From Bacilli bacterium (GTDB lineage Bacteria; Bacillota_I; Bacilli_A; RF39; UBA660), in assembly GCA_022801735.1 (NCBI GenBank), contig JAAWSW010000005.1, positions 1 through 30,470 of the forward strand: DNA of 30,470 nucleotides, written 5' to 3'. The notes beneath the pieces were generated by a model. The model did not search any database, had not been told where the DNA came from, and worked only from the letters and a program-made list of their open reading frames with translations. Each line of letters starts with the position of its first letter. The first letter of the stretch is position 1. Shown here one piece after another: positions 1 through 7,170 of the stretch. The translations under genes were made by a program, and so were the position numbers.

Positions 1-35
1 AGAATGTCAATAATATAGACGAATATCATCTTCAT
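1..35 (-). CDS. Possible start of a gene cut by the window edge
   Basis: Downstream of the Panacea-domain gene an ATG at 35 opens a reading frame of 11 codons (MKMIFVYIIDI) that runs off the window. The upstream ribosome binding site is poor. Panacea-domain genes are often paired with a toxin gene, so a partner here is plausible, but 11 codons prove nothing. Confidence 0.2.
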   Translation of the reverse strand, partial: MKMIFVYIIDI

Positions 36-55
36 TTTGCTTTGTTAATTTCTTT

Positions 56-583
56 TTATTTTTCTTCTTCGACATACTTGTTAAAATATAATCCCATTAA
101 CTTTTGCGGTATTTCATTATTTAAACCTTTTTCGCTCACGATTTTTTCCCAAGGTCCACCCTTAATATGAGTCATTTCTCTTAATTGCCAAGCAGTATAT
201 TTTCCAAAATTTTCATAAACAAAATTTAAAACTGTGGAAATTTTTTCTTCTGCTTCTAATTTATCTATAATATCTAACTCTTTTTTATTTAAATCTATAG
301 TAATTTCATTTCTTTTAAATCTACTGAAATTATTATAAACTTCTTTTACAACTGGTCCGTGTTCCCAAGCCATAACCTTTTCATTAAATAGTGGCTTTTT
401 TGTATATGCTAAAAATAGCCCTTGAGCAAAATAAATTAATTTTTGCAATTTTAAATGTGTCAACCCTTCATATACTTCATATTCATCATATTCTGTAATA
501 TTTTCTATTTGTTCAATTTTATTTTTCCATAAAAACCAATTTGCTATATCAATAGCATTAAAAACATTCACCCTTTTTAACAT
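56..583 (-). CDS. Panacea (SocA-like, DUF4065) domain protein
   Basis: A 175-aa soluble protein. Residues from about 40 carry the typical Panacea/SocA pattern: LKLQKLIYFAQG, then KPLF, then AWEHGPV and a VYNNF segment. The family includes SocA, a proteolysis adaptor in Caulobacter, and Panacea-domain antitoxins that neutralise diverse toxins; phage-borne GepA-like proteins also carry it. I chose the ATG at 583, preceded by AGAGGA at good spacing, over the GTG at 592, which sits directly on that site. The gene follows the rpsI terminator and has its own promoter candidate at 644-672. No toxin is visible in the window; a partner could lie past the left edge. The domain assignment is firm, the toxin-antitoxin role is inference. 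Confidence 0.8.
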   Translation of the reverse strand: MLKRVNVFNAIDIANWFLWKNKIEQIENITEYDEYEVYEGLTHLKLQKLIYFAQGLFLAYTKKPLFNEKVMAWEHGPVVKEVYNNFSRFKRNEITIDLNKKELDIIDKLEAEEKISTVLNFVYENFGKYTAWQLREMTHIKGGPWEKIVSEKGLNNEIPQKLMGLYFNKYVEEEK

Positions 584-643
584 CTTTCTCACTTCCTCTA
601 GTTTAATAATAGTATATCACAAATTTCTTAAAAATTTCATATT

Positions 644-672
644 ACATTACTATAATTTACTTAATTTGTCAA
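644..672 (-). promoter_or_regulatory. Promoter candidate for the Panacea-domain gene
   Basis: On the minus strand TTGACA (667-672) is followed after 17 bases by TAATGT (644-649). A second option nearer the gene is an extended -10 (TG-A-TATACT) around 612-620. Either would serve the gene starting at 583. Confidence 0.45.
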
Positions 673-750
673 CAAAAATCTATATGTGTGTTAATTTAAA
701 ATTTAATTGCATTATTGTTTTTTAAATTAATTACATTTTTTTCATAAAAG

Positions 751-771
751 TGTGGGCTACTTGTGGGCTAC
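751..771. repeat. Tandem 10-bp direct repeat downstream of rpsI
   Basis: TGTGGGCTAC occurs at 751-760 and again at 762-771, one base apart. It lies between the rpsI terminator and the Panacea-domain gene and is more GC-rich than its AT-rich surroundings. Short tandem repeats of this kind next to a conserved 3' gene end resemble arm-type binding sites of tyrosine integrases, but no integrase is in the window. Confidence 0.6.
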
Positions 772-808
772 ACATACTGTTTAACGGTGTTTCTGCGGTA
801 TCTTAAAC

Positions 809-844
809 AAAAAAAACATTGAAATATAAGGAATTCCAATGTTT
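809..844 (-). terminator. Terminator of rplM-rpsI
   Basis: Arms AAACATTG at 814-821 and CAATGTTT at 837-844 form a perfect 8-bp stem. On the minus strand it runs into a T-rich stretch, as expected for an intrinsic terminator 16 bases after the rpsI stop. Confidence 0.8.
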
Positions 845-860
845 GTTTGATATGTAATTT

Positions 861-1280
861 CTATCTCTTTGAGAATTGAGGTGCTCTACGTGCTCCTTTA
901 AGTCCAGGTTTCTTTCTTTCCTTAACTCTTGCATCTCTTGTAATAAATCCAGCTCTTTTTAAGATTTTTCTATAACTATCTTCGTTTTCTTCATTTGGTT
1001 TATCATATTCTAATAAAGCTCTTGTTATACCTAAACGGATAGCTCCTGTTTGACCAGTAAATCCTCCACCATTAACTTTAACAGTGATATCAAATGTATT
1101 TTCATTATTTGTAGCAACTAATGGTTGCATTAAATCCATAACATTAGTTTCATATGGCATGAACTCTCTAACGTCTCTACCATTAATTGTTATTTTTCCA
1201 GTTCCTGGAGTAGTTAATTTTACTCTTGCTACTGAAGCTTTTCTTCTACCAGTTCCTGTAAATTCTCTTTTTTCTGCCAT
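861..1280 (-). CDS. rpsI: 30S ribosomal protein S9
   Basis: 139 aa. The N-terminal GTGRRKASVARV segment, the central GGGFTGQ and the basic C-terminus ending FSKR are diagnostic of bacterial S9; the C-terminal tail reaches the P-site tRNA. It lies 10 bases after rplM with GGAGGG before the ATG, so the two are co-transcribed as in most bacteria. Its 3' end is followed by a terminator and then by repeats and a Panacea gene. The rpsI 3' end is a known integration site for integrative conjugative elements in streptococci, which matters for reading the left edge of this window. Confidence 0.98.
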   Translation of the reverse strand: MAEKREFTGTGRRKASVARVKLTTPGTGKITINGRDVREFMPYETNVMDLMQPLVATNNENTFDITVKVNGGGFTGQTGAIRLGITRALLEYDKPNEENEDSYRKILKRAGFITRDARVKERKKPGLKGARRAPQFSKR

Positions 1281-1290
1281 TTAAACCCTC

Positions 1291-1722
1291 CTAGTCCATC
1301 TTTAGTGCTTTTGGTTGTTGTGCACTATGTGGATGATTTCCTTCTGCATATACAAATAATTTTTTATACATTTGTCTTCCTAATCTTCCTTTTGGAAGCA
1401 TTCCTTTTACTGCTCTTTCGATCATTTCTACTGGATATTTTTCTAGCATTTCTTTTGCTGTTCTTTCTCTTAAACCACCTGTATATCTACTATGGTTATA
1501 ATAAATTTTATCATTTAATTTGTTGCCTGTTAATTTAACTTTATCGGCATTTACAATAATTACATAGTCCCCGCCATCGATATGAGGAGTGTATGTAGGT
1601 TTATGTTTTCCTCTTAATACAGAGGCAACTTTTGTAGCTAGACGACCTAAAGTTTCTCCTTCAGCGTCAACAACATACCAATCTCTAACTACATCTTCTT
1701 TTCTTTGCATGTATGTTTTCAT
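1291..1722 (-). CDS. rplM: 50S ribosomal protein L13
   Basis: 143 aa, the usual length. The N-terminal WYVVDAEGETLGRLA, the central YNHSRYTGGLR and the MLPKGRLGRQM segments are the L13 signature. The ATG at 1722 follows a GGAGAAAGG site. The gene heads the two-gene rplM-rpsI unit with a strong promoter at 1803-1831 and a hairpin leader at 1744-1776, the place where Firmicutes carry an L13 autoregulatory leader. Confidence 0.98.
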   Translation of the reverse strand: MKTYMQRKEDVVRDWYVVDAEGETLGRLATKVASVLRGKHKPTYTPHIDGGDYVIIVNADKVKLTGNKLNDKIYYNHSRYTGGLRERTAKEMLEKYPVEMIERAVKGMLPKGRLGRQMYKKLFVYAEGNHPHSAQQPKALKMD

Positions 1723-1743
1723 AAATATTTTCCTTTCTCCTTT

Positions 1744-1776
1744 ACATTAGTAAGTTTTCCCAGGACTTACTTATGT
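1744..1776 (-). promoter_or_regulatory. Leader hairpin upstream of rplM (L13 leader candidate)
   Basis: In the 5' untranslated RNA ACAT-AAGTAAG pairs with CTTACT-AATGT around a loop containing CCTGGGAAAA. Position and size fit the L13 leader family of Firmicutes, in which L13 is thought to repress its own mRNA. The hairpin is seen; family membership would need a covariance-model search. Confidence 0.55.
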
Positions 1777-1802
1777 GGGATAAATTAAATGTACCAATAA
1801 TG

Positions 1803-1831
1803 ATTGTACTAAAAAAAAAACTAAAAGTCAA
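1803..1831 (-). promoter_or_regulatory. rplM-rpsI promoter
   Basis: TTGACT (1826-1831), 17-base spacer, TACAAT (1803-1808). The spacer is largely the T-run of the upstream terminator, and the -35 box lies partly in its 3' arm. Confidence 0.8.
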
Positions 1832-1861
1832 CAAAAACCATAGTTTTTTTGGGCTTTTAGT
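1811..1861 (-). terminator. Terminator of ecfA1-ecfA2-truA, interlaced with the rplM promoter
   Basis: Arms 1820-1827 and 1854-1861 (CTTTTAGT/ACTAAAAG) enclose a second stem (CAAAAAC/GTTTTTTTG) with loop CATA. The transcript then enters ten T residues at 1811-1820. The hairpin starts about 20 bases after the truA stop. Confidence 0.8.
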
Positions 1862-1881
1862 ATATTATATACATTTTGTTT

Positions 1882-2625
1882 CTAATAAAGAACATCTTTT
1901 AGATATAATCCTTCTGGTGAAGCGGTTTTTCCGGCTTTTCTTCTATCTTCTTCTTTTAAAATTGTAATTATATCTTCGCTTTTTCTTTTTCCTTCACCAA
2001 TTTCTATAAGTGTACCTATCATGTTTCTAACTTGATATCTTAAAAATCCAGTTCCTAAAAATGACACTGTAATTTTATTTACATTTTTTATATCTCTTAT
2101 TAAATTAGTTTGGACTATTGTTCTTGTGTAGTCTTCACGTTCATCATCTGATTTAGTAAACGATTTAAAGTTATGACTTCCTTCTAAATATTTTAATGCT
2201 CTTTCCATTTCAACTACGTCTAGTTTTTTATTATACTGGTATACATAATCTTTTTCTATAGGATTGTATTCTCCCATATTAATTATATAAACATATTCTT
2301 TTGCTTTCACATTATATCTAGCATGAAATTCATCATCTACTATATTTATATCTTTAATATAAATATCTTTCGGTAATAAACTGTTTAGTCCATCTCTTAA
2401 TTTTTCTGGAGTAATATGTTTCATTTCTAAGTCAAAGTGCGCTTTTTGATTTATTGCATGTACACCTGCATCAGTTCTACCTGATGCATGAATATCAACT
2501 TTTTTATTACCATTTATGGTTTTTAATGCTTTTTCTATTTCGCCTTGAACGGTTTTAGTTTTTGGTTGTTTTTGATAACCTTTATATCTTGAGCCATCAT
2601 AAGCAAATGTTATAAAATATCTCAT
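1882..2625 (-). CDS. truA: tRNA pseudouridine synthase A
   Basis: 247 aa. Makes pseudouridine at positions 38-40 of the tRNA anticodon arm. The catalytic motif ASGRTDAGVH places the active-site Asp at residue 52; YKGYQKQ near the N-terminus, FHARYNVKAKEY and FLRYQVRNMIG follow in the usual order. Last gene of the ecfA1-ecfA2-truA unit, 18 bases after ecfA2. In most Firmicutes ecfT sits between ecfA2 and truA; here there is no room for it. Confidence 0.97.
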   Translation of the reverse strand: MRYFITFAYDGSRYKGYQKQPKTKTVQGEIEKALKTINGNKKVDIHASGRTDAGVHAINQKAHFDLEMKHITPEKLRDGLNSLLPKDIYIKDINIVDDEFHARYNVKAKEYVYIINMGEYNPIEKDYVYQYNKKLDVVEMERALKYLEGSHNFKSFTKSDDEREDYTRTIVQTNLIRDIKNVNKITVSFLGTGFLRYQVRNMIGTLIEIGEGKRKSEDIITILKEEDRRKAGKTASPEGLYLKDVLY

Positions 2626-2643
2626 AATGTTATTCCTTTCAAT

Positions 2644-3432
2644 TTATCTAATGCATCTATATATATCTTTCATTAAATCGTTTATATCGTCTCTATATTC
2701 CATTTTAACATTTTTTTTGTTTTCTATCAAATGAGTTAATTCTATTACTTTGGGTGGTTTTATTTTATTTTCTTTTAATAAGTTTATATTAGTAAATACT
2801 TTATATTTTGTCCCTTTTGTAATAACTTCTCCTTTGTTTATTATATATACATAATCTGATATTGCATGGGCGAAGTCTGTATCTTTTGTTAAAATTATTA
2901 TTGTTTTGTTATACTTAAGTTTCATTAATCTAAATAGTTTTATTAGTTCTTGTTTATTATAGTTATCTAATAAAATTTCATCTATTATGATTAAATTCGG
3001 ATTATAAATAAGGGCTTTGGCAATTGTTAATTTTGTCTTTTCGCTTTTGCTTAATTGATGTGGATTTTTACTTAAATACTTTTGAGATAGGCCAACTAAT
3101 ATTAATGAATCTTTTATTCTTTTTTCTGGATTTTTGGTTTTATATTTGTTTTTTGATAATGCATCTACAAGTTCTTCTTCTACTGTGGATAATGTAAATT
3201 CATAATGCTGAGTTATTATTCCAATGTTGTTTTTTATTAACTTAGGATTATAACTTATTTCTCCATTTGTTGGTTTTATTTGTTTTATTAACAGTTTTAA
3301 TAATGTACTTTTTCCAGAACCATTTGGACCTACTACTGATGTAATTTTATTTTCTTTAAATATTAAATTCAAATTATTTAATATAAGTGTTTTGTTTTTT
3401 TCGTATGTTACTTTGTTAAATTTTATTTCCAT
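2644..3432 (-). CDS. ecfA2: EcfA2-like energy-coupling-factor ABC ATPase, degenerate motifs
   Basis: 262 aa, normal length for an ECF transporter ATPase. Walker A GPNGSGKST (35-43), a Q-loop Gln at 75 and Walker B LIIIDE (147-152, with catalytic Glu) are intact. The ABC signature is LSKSEK (127-132) rather than LSGGE/Q, and the switch His is replaced by Lys183 (LTKDTD). The C-terminal PPKVIELTHLI matches the tail of EcfA proteins. The start overlaps the end of ecfA1 by 10 bases, indicating translational coupling and a heterodimer. Known partners would be EcfT and an S component; EcfT is not in the expected place. The family call is good, transport activity is uncertain. Confidence 0.8.
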   Translation of the reverse strand: MEIKFNKVTYEKNKTLILNNLNLIFKENKITSVVGPNGSGKSTLLKLLIKQIKPTNGEISYNPKLIKNNIGIITQHYEFTLSTVEEELVDALSKNKYKTKNPEKRIKDSLILVGLSQKYLSKNPHQLSKSEKTKLTIAKALIYNPNLIIIDEILLDNYNKQELIKLFRLMKLKYNKTIIILTKDTDFAHAISDYVYIINKGEVITKGTKYKVFTNINLLKENKIKPPKVIELTHLIENKKNVKMEYRDDINDLMKDIYRCIR

Positions 3433-4211
3433 AAATCTTCCACCATCTTTTCGGCATTTATATAAGTTTTATCTGTTAAGTTATAAAATTGTAATTTTTT
3501 TGATAACTCTATAATAAATGGTAACTTAAGTTTTGCTTGTTTAAATATTTGTTCATTATCATATATTTGTTCTTTTTTGCCTGCGGCTATTATTTGTTTG
3601 TCTCCTATTATTATAATGTTGTCACTGTAAAGACTATCATTACTATTACTTGTTAAATAAATAACTGTCATTTTTCGAAGTTTTGTCATATCTTTTAAAA
3701 ACATTAAAATTTTTTCTTTTATTTCTTCGTCTAATTTATCTAGGCTTTCATCAATTATTAATATTTTGGGATTTTGAATTAGGGATCTTGCAAAAAGTAC
3801 TAATTGTTTTTCTCCTACGTTTAGTTTTTGAATTTTTTTATTTAATAATTTATTAATACCTAATAATCTAGTTATTTGAATCATTAAATCTTCTAGACCT
3901 TCTTTTTCATATGTTATATTAAGTTCATCTATTACTTTGTTTTGCTCATTTAATTGACTATCATCTGATATAACTGATGTAAAGGTTTTTATATATCTTA
4001 AATTATGGATGGTTAAGTGAATTCCATCAATAATAATCCTATTTGAATTGTATTCTCCTGATAATAATTTTGTTAAGGTTGTTTTTCCTACACCATTAGC
4101 ACCTAGAATAGTAGTAAATTTATTTTTTTCTATTTCTAATGTTAAATCTCTGAAAACATATTCCTGATCATATTTAAATGTAAGTCCTCTTACTTGTATT
4201 ATATTTTCCAT
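3423..4211 (-). CDS. ecfA1: EcfA1-like energy-coupling-factor ABC ATPase, degenerate motifs
   Basis: 262 aa from the ATG at 4211, which has GGTGGTGGGG upstream; the in-frame GTG at 4223 lies inside that site and is less likely. Walker A is GANGVGKTT (37-45) and Walker B ILIIDES (150-156). The signature reads LNVGEKQ (130-136), no clear Q-loop Gln is seen near 80, and the switch His position is Ser (TSN, about 188). The tail PFIIELSKKL is EcfA-like. It heads the ecfA1-ecfA2-truA unit with its own promoter. With both partners lacking the H-loop His and a canonical signature, this pair may be a slow or repurposed ATPase; that is inference. Confidence 0.78.
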   Translation of the reverse strand: MENIIQVRGLTFKYDQEYVFRDLTLEIEKNKFTTILGANGVGKTTLTKLLSGEYNSNRIIIDGIHLTIHNLRYIKTFTSVISDDSQLNEQNKVIDELNITYEKEGLEDLMIQITRLLGINKLLNKKIQKLNVGEKQLVLFARSLIQNPKILIIDESLDKLDEEIKEKILMFLKDMTKLRKMTVIYLTSNSNDSLYSDNIIIIGDKQIIAAGKKEQIYDNEQIFKQAKLKLPFIIELSKKLQFYNLTDKTYINAEKMVEDLWK

Positions 4212-4233
4212 AAACCCCACCACCGTATTTATT

Positions 4234-4262
4234 ATTATAATATAAACTACATTTATTTACAA
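4234..4262 (-). promoter_or_regulatory. Promoter of ecfA1-ecfA2-truA
   Basis: TTGTAA (4257-4262), 17-base spacer, TATAAT (4234-4239), directly after the terminator of the dipeptidase gene and 22 bases before the ecfA1 ATG. Confidence 0.65.
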
Positions 4263-4268
4263 ATAAAA

Positions 4269-4288
4269 ACTACGTATTTTAACGTAAT
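4269..4288 (-). terminator. Terminator of the SDR-dipeptidase unit
   Basis: ATTACGT and ACGTAGT pair (7 bp with one G-U) around TAAAAT, followed on the minus strand by TTTTTATTT. It separates the dipeptidase from ecfA1. Confidence 0.65.
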
Positions 4289-4295
4289 TTTTATA

Positions 4296-5219
4296 TTATT
4301 TTTTCTTTTTTAATTGTTTATATATTTGATGGGCATTTCCATACATTATTTGTTCAATAGCATCCTCTGATAAATATGGTGATATGTCTTGTCTTATTAA
4401 TTCATTCATAGTTTCATATGGATAAAATGCTGGATCACTATCATCTTCTGAGGTGAAAATTTTTGTGAAATCCATATTGTCACTTGAAATCATTATGTTG
4501 TCTTGACCAAACATATTAACAGCGCAAACAATGTGTTTAGCATATGCTTTTCTTAGTAAGGTTATATCTTTTTCTAATGTTAAAAACCTAGGGTAGGCAA
4601 CAAGGCCTAATTTACCACCAACATTTATTAATTCTTTTATTTGTGTGTCGTCTAAATTTCTCGGATGATGTCTTAGCAATCTAAGATTAGAATGTGATGC
4701 ATAGCATGTTACTGGTTTTTGTGAATGCCTTATCATGTTTATGATATCATTATATGTTTGTAAATTGGCATGGGACAAATCTATTCCTAAGCCTAATTCC
4801 ATTGCACGGTGAATAAAGTGTCTGCCTTCGTATGTTAGTCCTTGATTAGTTATATTACCTGAACCATATTTGTTAGGGTTATTCCAGGTTAATAAAATAG
4901 AATCTAATCCTGCTTGTGATAATCGTTCTAATTCTTTTGTATCTCTTATATAATCGCAGCCTTCTATACTGTAAATAAATTCACAATCTAACTGATAGCC
5001 TTCTAAGACTTTTTTCGCAGTTTTAAACATTTTTAAAACATTTATTCTACTAGGATATTCTAATTCTCTTTTCATTTCATCTCTGGACATAAAATATAAG
5101 TTGGCTGCTACGCCCTTTACATTTTCTTTGTTTAATGGGGTTAAAAAATGGCTAATATCTTTTTTTGTTCTATTAGCCATAAGAATTAGTGTTAGTAAAT
5201 CATAGTGCATATCAAACAT
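4296..5219 (-). CDS. Membrane-dipeptidase-type metallopeptidase (M19)
   Basis: 307 aa. The zinc ligands of the renal dipeptidase family appear in order: HxD at H5/D7, the bridging Glu at E86 (SIEG), H150 (DLSH), H176 (ASHSN) and D247 (SSDN). The family hydrolyses dipeptides, including some with a D-residue. No signal peptide is present, so it should be cytoplasmic, as for many bacterial members. The chosen ATG at 5219 lies 6 bases after AAGGTG; the GTG at 5228 is inside that site. It lies 15 bases after the SDR gene and is closed by a terminator, so the two form a short unit. Confidence 0.9.
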   Translation of the reverse strand: MFDMHYDLLTLILMANRTKKDISHFLTPLNKENVKGVAANLYFMSRDEMKRELEYPSRINVLKMFKTAKKVLEGYQLDCEFIYSIEGCDYIRDTKELERLSQAGLDSILLTWNNPNKYGSGNITNQGLTYEGRHFIHRAMELGLGIDLSHANLQTYNDIINMIRHSQKPVTCYASHSNLRLLRHHPRNLDDTQIKELINVGGKLGLVAYPRFLTLEKDITLLRKAYAKHIVCAVNMFGQDNIMISSDNMDFTKIFTSEDDSDPAFYPYETMNELIRQDISPYLSEDAIEQIMYGNAHQIYKQLKKKK

Positions 5220-5234
5220 GCATTTCACCTTTTT

Positions 5235-5987
5235 CTAATCTAATTTTTTAGTTTGTAATTTATAAACTATTTTGGTTGTTAATTTTCGAGGTAAGAACCT
5301 TGTCATAAATATAGCCAGTTTCATTTTTAAACTTGGAACAATAATGGTTTTTTCGGCAAACATTTTTTTTATTGCATATCTTGCAACTGCATTACTTTCC
5401 ATCGGTTTAACACTAAATGATACACCAGCAACTCTGTTGAATTCTGTGTCTACTGGTCCTGGACAAAGTGCACTTACCACCACACTACTGTCTTCTTTTT
5501 TTAGTTCTTCATGAATTGCTTCAGTTAAACTTACTACATAGTTTTTTGTCGCATAGTAAGTGGACATTAATGGTCCTGACATGAATCCTGCTGATGAGGC
5601 TACATTTAAAATATAACCTTTATCTTGTTTTTTGAAGTCTTTTAAAAATAATTTTGTTAGAGTATGAACTCCTTTTATGTTTAAATCTATCATATCTAGT
5701 TCTTTATCTATATTGGTGCTGGCAAAATCTCCAAACAATCCAAATCCCGCATTATTAATTAATATATCTATTTTCTCTTTTTTCACTTGATTATATAATT
5801 GCATACAATTAAAAGTACTAGATACATCCATAATTATTACAGTTGCTTTATCGCCTAATTCTTTTGCTAACTTTTCTAATTTTGTTTTTCTTCTGGCAAC
5901 TAAAATTACTTCATGTCCTTCTTCTACTAATACTCTAGCCATATCTGCACCTAGTCCTGAACTTGCTCCTGTTATAAGTGCTTTCAT
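5235..5987 (-). CDS. Short-chain dehydrogenase/reductase (classical SDR)
   Basis: 250 aa. N-terminal TGASSGLG (6-13) binds the cofactor; an Arg-Arg-Lys after the second strand suggests NADP. NNAG is at 78-81 and the catalytic Ser131, Tyr144 and Lys148 (YxxxK) are all present. The PGPVDTEF segment after the active site is typical of the DltE/YqjQ-like group. The last 50 residues are basic and hydrophobic (AIFMTRFLPRKL). Substrate is unknown. It has its own promoter, divergent from the small acidic-protein gene, and precedes the dipeptidase. Confidence 0.9.
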   Translation of the reverse strand: MKALITGASSGLGADMARVLVEEGHEVILVARRKTKLEKLAKELGDKATVIIMDVSSTFNCMQLYNQVKKEKIDILINNAGFGLFGDFASTNIDKELDMIDLNIKGVHTLTKLFLKDFKKQDKGYILNVASSAGFMSGPLMSTYYATKNYVVSLTEAIHEELKKEDSSVVVSALCPGPVDTEFNRVAGVSFSVKPMESNAVARYAIKKMFAEKTIIVPSLKMKLAIFMTRFLPRKLTTKIVYKLQTKKLD

Positions 5988-6007
5988 AGTATCACCACCT
6001 TACTTTC

Positions 6008-6036
6008 ATTATATATTCTTATTAAAGGTTTGTAAA
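6008..6036 (-). promoter_or_regulatory. Promoter of the SDR-dipeptidase unit
   Basis: TTTACA (6031-6036), 17-base spacer, TATAAT (6008-6013); the SDR ATG follows 21 bases on with GGTGGTGA before it. Confidence 0.75.
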
Positions 6037-6052
6037 CAGTTGTAAGTGTTAT

Positions 6053-6080
6053 TGACATTTTTTTCTTTTTGATATATTAT
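6053..6080 (+). promoter_or_regulatory. Promoter of the small acidic protein gene
   Basis: TTGACA (6053-6058), 16-base spacer, TATTAT (6075-6080). It is back to back with the SDR promoter. Confidence 0.7.
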
Positions 6081-6113
6081 GAAGGTGTAAACTTTAAGAT
6101 TGGGGGAGTCAAA

Positions 6114-6413
6114 ATGAGTAAAGATTTTATTGCCATACATTTACCAGAAGAAGAAGAGATGATTTGGTTAGAAGCAGATGCTTCTACTTATGATTATTTT
6201 TCAACTAATAGTAAATATAGTGATGAAGTATTTGAAAAAATTTATGATGAGCATGGAATAGATGCTGGGGACGTGTTACCTGAAGAAGTATTCTATGAAT
6301 TAGAACAAGAAGCTCTAGCAACTACTTATCATAATTATGAGCCTTACCCAGAGGCTTATGAGGAAGAAGTTTCTAAAGAATATACTGGAAAAAGAATTTC
6401 ATTTACTAGATAG
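6114..6413 (+). CDS. Small acidic protein of unknown function
   Basis: 99 aa from the ATG at 6114, which follows GGGGGAG at ideal spacing; the upstream in-frame start at 6069 lies on the promoter and is rejected. The protein is strongly acidic (EEEE near residue 12, many Asp and Glu throughout), rich in Tyr, and has no membrane segment or Cys. I do not recognise a family. It has a promoter and its own terminator whose stem includes the stop codon, and it is the only plus-strand gene between rplQ and rpsI. A cytosolic regulator or binding protein would be a guess. Confidence 0.75.
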   Translation: MSKDFIAIHLPEEEEMIWLEADASTYDYFSTNSKYSDEVFEKIYDEHGIDAGDVLPEEVFYELEQEALATTYHNYEPYPEAYEEEVSKEYTGKRISFTR

Positions 6414-6436
6414 CAAGTTATTACTTGCTATTTTTA
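6411..6436 (+). terminator. Terminator of the small acidic protein gene
   Basis: TAGCAAGT (6411-6418) pairs perfectly with ACTTGCTA (6423-6430) around TATT and runs into TTTTTAT. The stop codon TAG is the first three bases of the stem. It lies between two convergent genes. Confidence 0.85.
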
Positions 6437-6712
6437 TATTTGTTTTTTTAACTCATTAACTTCTTTTGTTAAAGCATTTATCATTTTTTGCATCATTATT
6501 ATTGTTTCTTCATCTGTAGGTTGTGTATTTTGGTTATTCTGAGTTTGTAATTGTAAAAAATATGCATTTGTACATAATACTTGTGCAACTAGCATTAACC
6601 AGTTACCTAAAGCATTTTGCTCGTTTGCGTTACTATCATCTATTAGTAAAAAACCTACTATCGCAGCACTTAGAGTATATAGTTTTGGAGAAATATTTGA
6701 ATAGTCTTTCAT
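6434..6712 (-). CDS. Small protein with two hydrophobic helices and a C-terminal coiled coil
   Basis: 92 aa, unknown family. Residues 12-24 and 37-55 are hydrophobic helices separated by a polar IDDSNANEQNA turn, giving a membrane hairpin or a helical bundle. A Gln/Asn-rich link leads to a 26-residue heptad-like helix (MMQKMINALTKEVNELKKQI). The ATG follows AAGGGGGA. The gene stands just after the rplQ terminator, so it may be fed by read-through from the ribosomal operon; no clear promoter of its own is seen. It converges with the small acidic protein gene. Confidence 0.7.
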   Translation of the reverse strand: MKDYSNISPKLYTLSAAIVGFLLIDDSNANEQNALGNWLMLVAQVLCTNAYFLQLQTQNNQNTQPTDEETIIMMQKMINALTKEVNELKKQI

Positions 6713-6753
6713 ATATATTCCCCCTTCATATTATTTTATTTTTGTATAAGAAG

Positions 6754-6776
6754 AAGTATGAAAATGTTTCATACTT
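6754..6776 (-). terminator. Terminator of the S10-spc-alpha superoperon
   Basis: A 10-bp perfect stem, AAGTATGAAA/TTTCATACTT (6754-6763 with 6767-6776), with a 3-base loop 20 bases after the rplQ stop. The following tract is only moderately T-rich, so termination may be partial. Confidence 0.65.
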
Positions 6777-6796
6777 TAATTTAAAAAAAGAAATGC

Positions 6797-7153
6797 TTAT
6801 TTTGCATCTCCTTCTACAAGTTCGATTTGAACCATTAAAGCGTCATCGCCTCTACGTTCATTTAATTTTAATATTCTAGTGTATCCACCGTTTCTGCCTG
6901 CATATTTAGGCGCTAATTCGTCAAATACTTTTTTAACGGTATCTTTATCATTTTGTAAGAACGCTAATGCTTTTCTTCTAGAAACTAATGAACCGTTTTT
7001 ACCGTATGTAATCATTTTATCAACAAATTTACGTGCTTCTTTGGCTCTTGTTTCTGTTGTAACGATTTTTTCATTATTGATAATATCTTTAACTAGATTA
7101 GCAAGCATGCTTCTTCTATGTTTATTATCGCGTCCTAATTTTCTATAAGCCAT
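6797..7153 (-). CDS. rplQ: 50S ribosomal protein L17
   Basis: 118 aa, typical bacterial length. MAYRKLGRDNKHRRSMLANL at the start, TETRAKEARKFVD and the C-terminal YTRILKLNERRGDDA are the L17 signature. It is the last gene of the ribosomal superoperon, 17 bases after rpoA, followed by a terminator. Confidence 0.98.
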   Translation of the reverse strand: MAYRKLGRDNKHRRSMLANLVKDIINNEKIVTTETRAKEARKFVDKMITYGKNGSLVSRRKALAFLQNDKDTVKKVFDELAPKYAGRNGGYTRILKLNERRGDDALMVQIELVEGDAK

Positions 7154-7170
7154 AATCTTCCTCCTAACTA

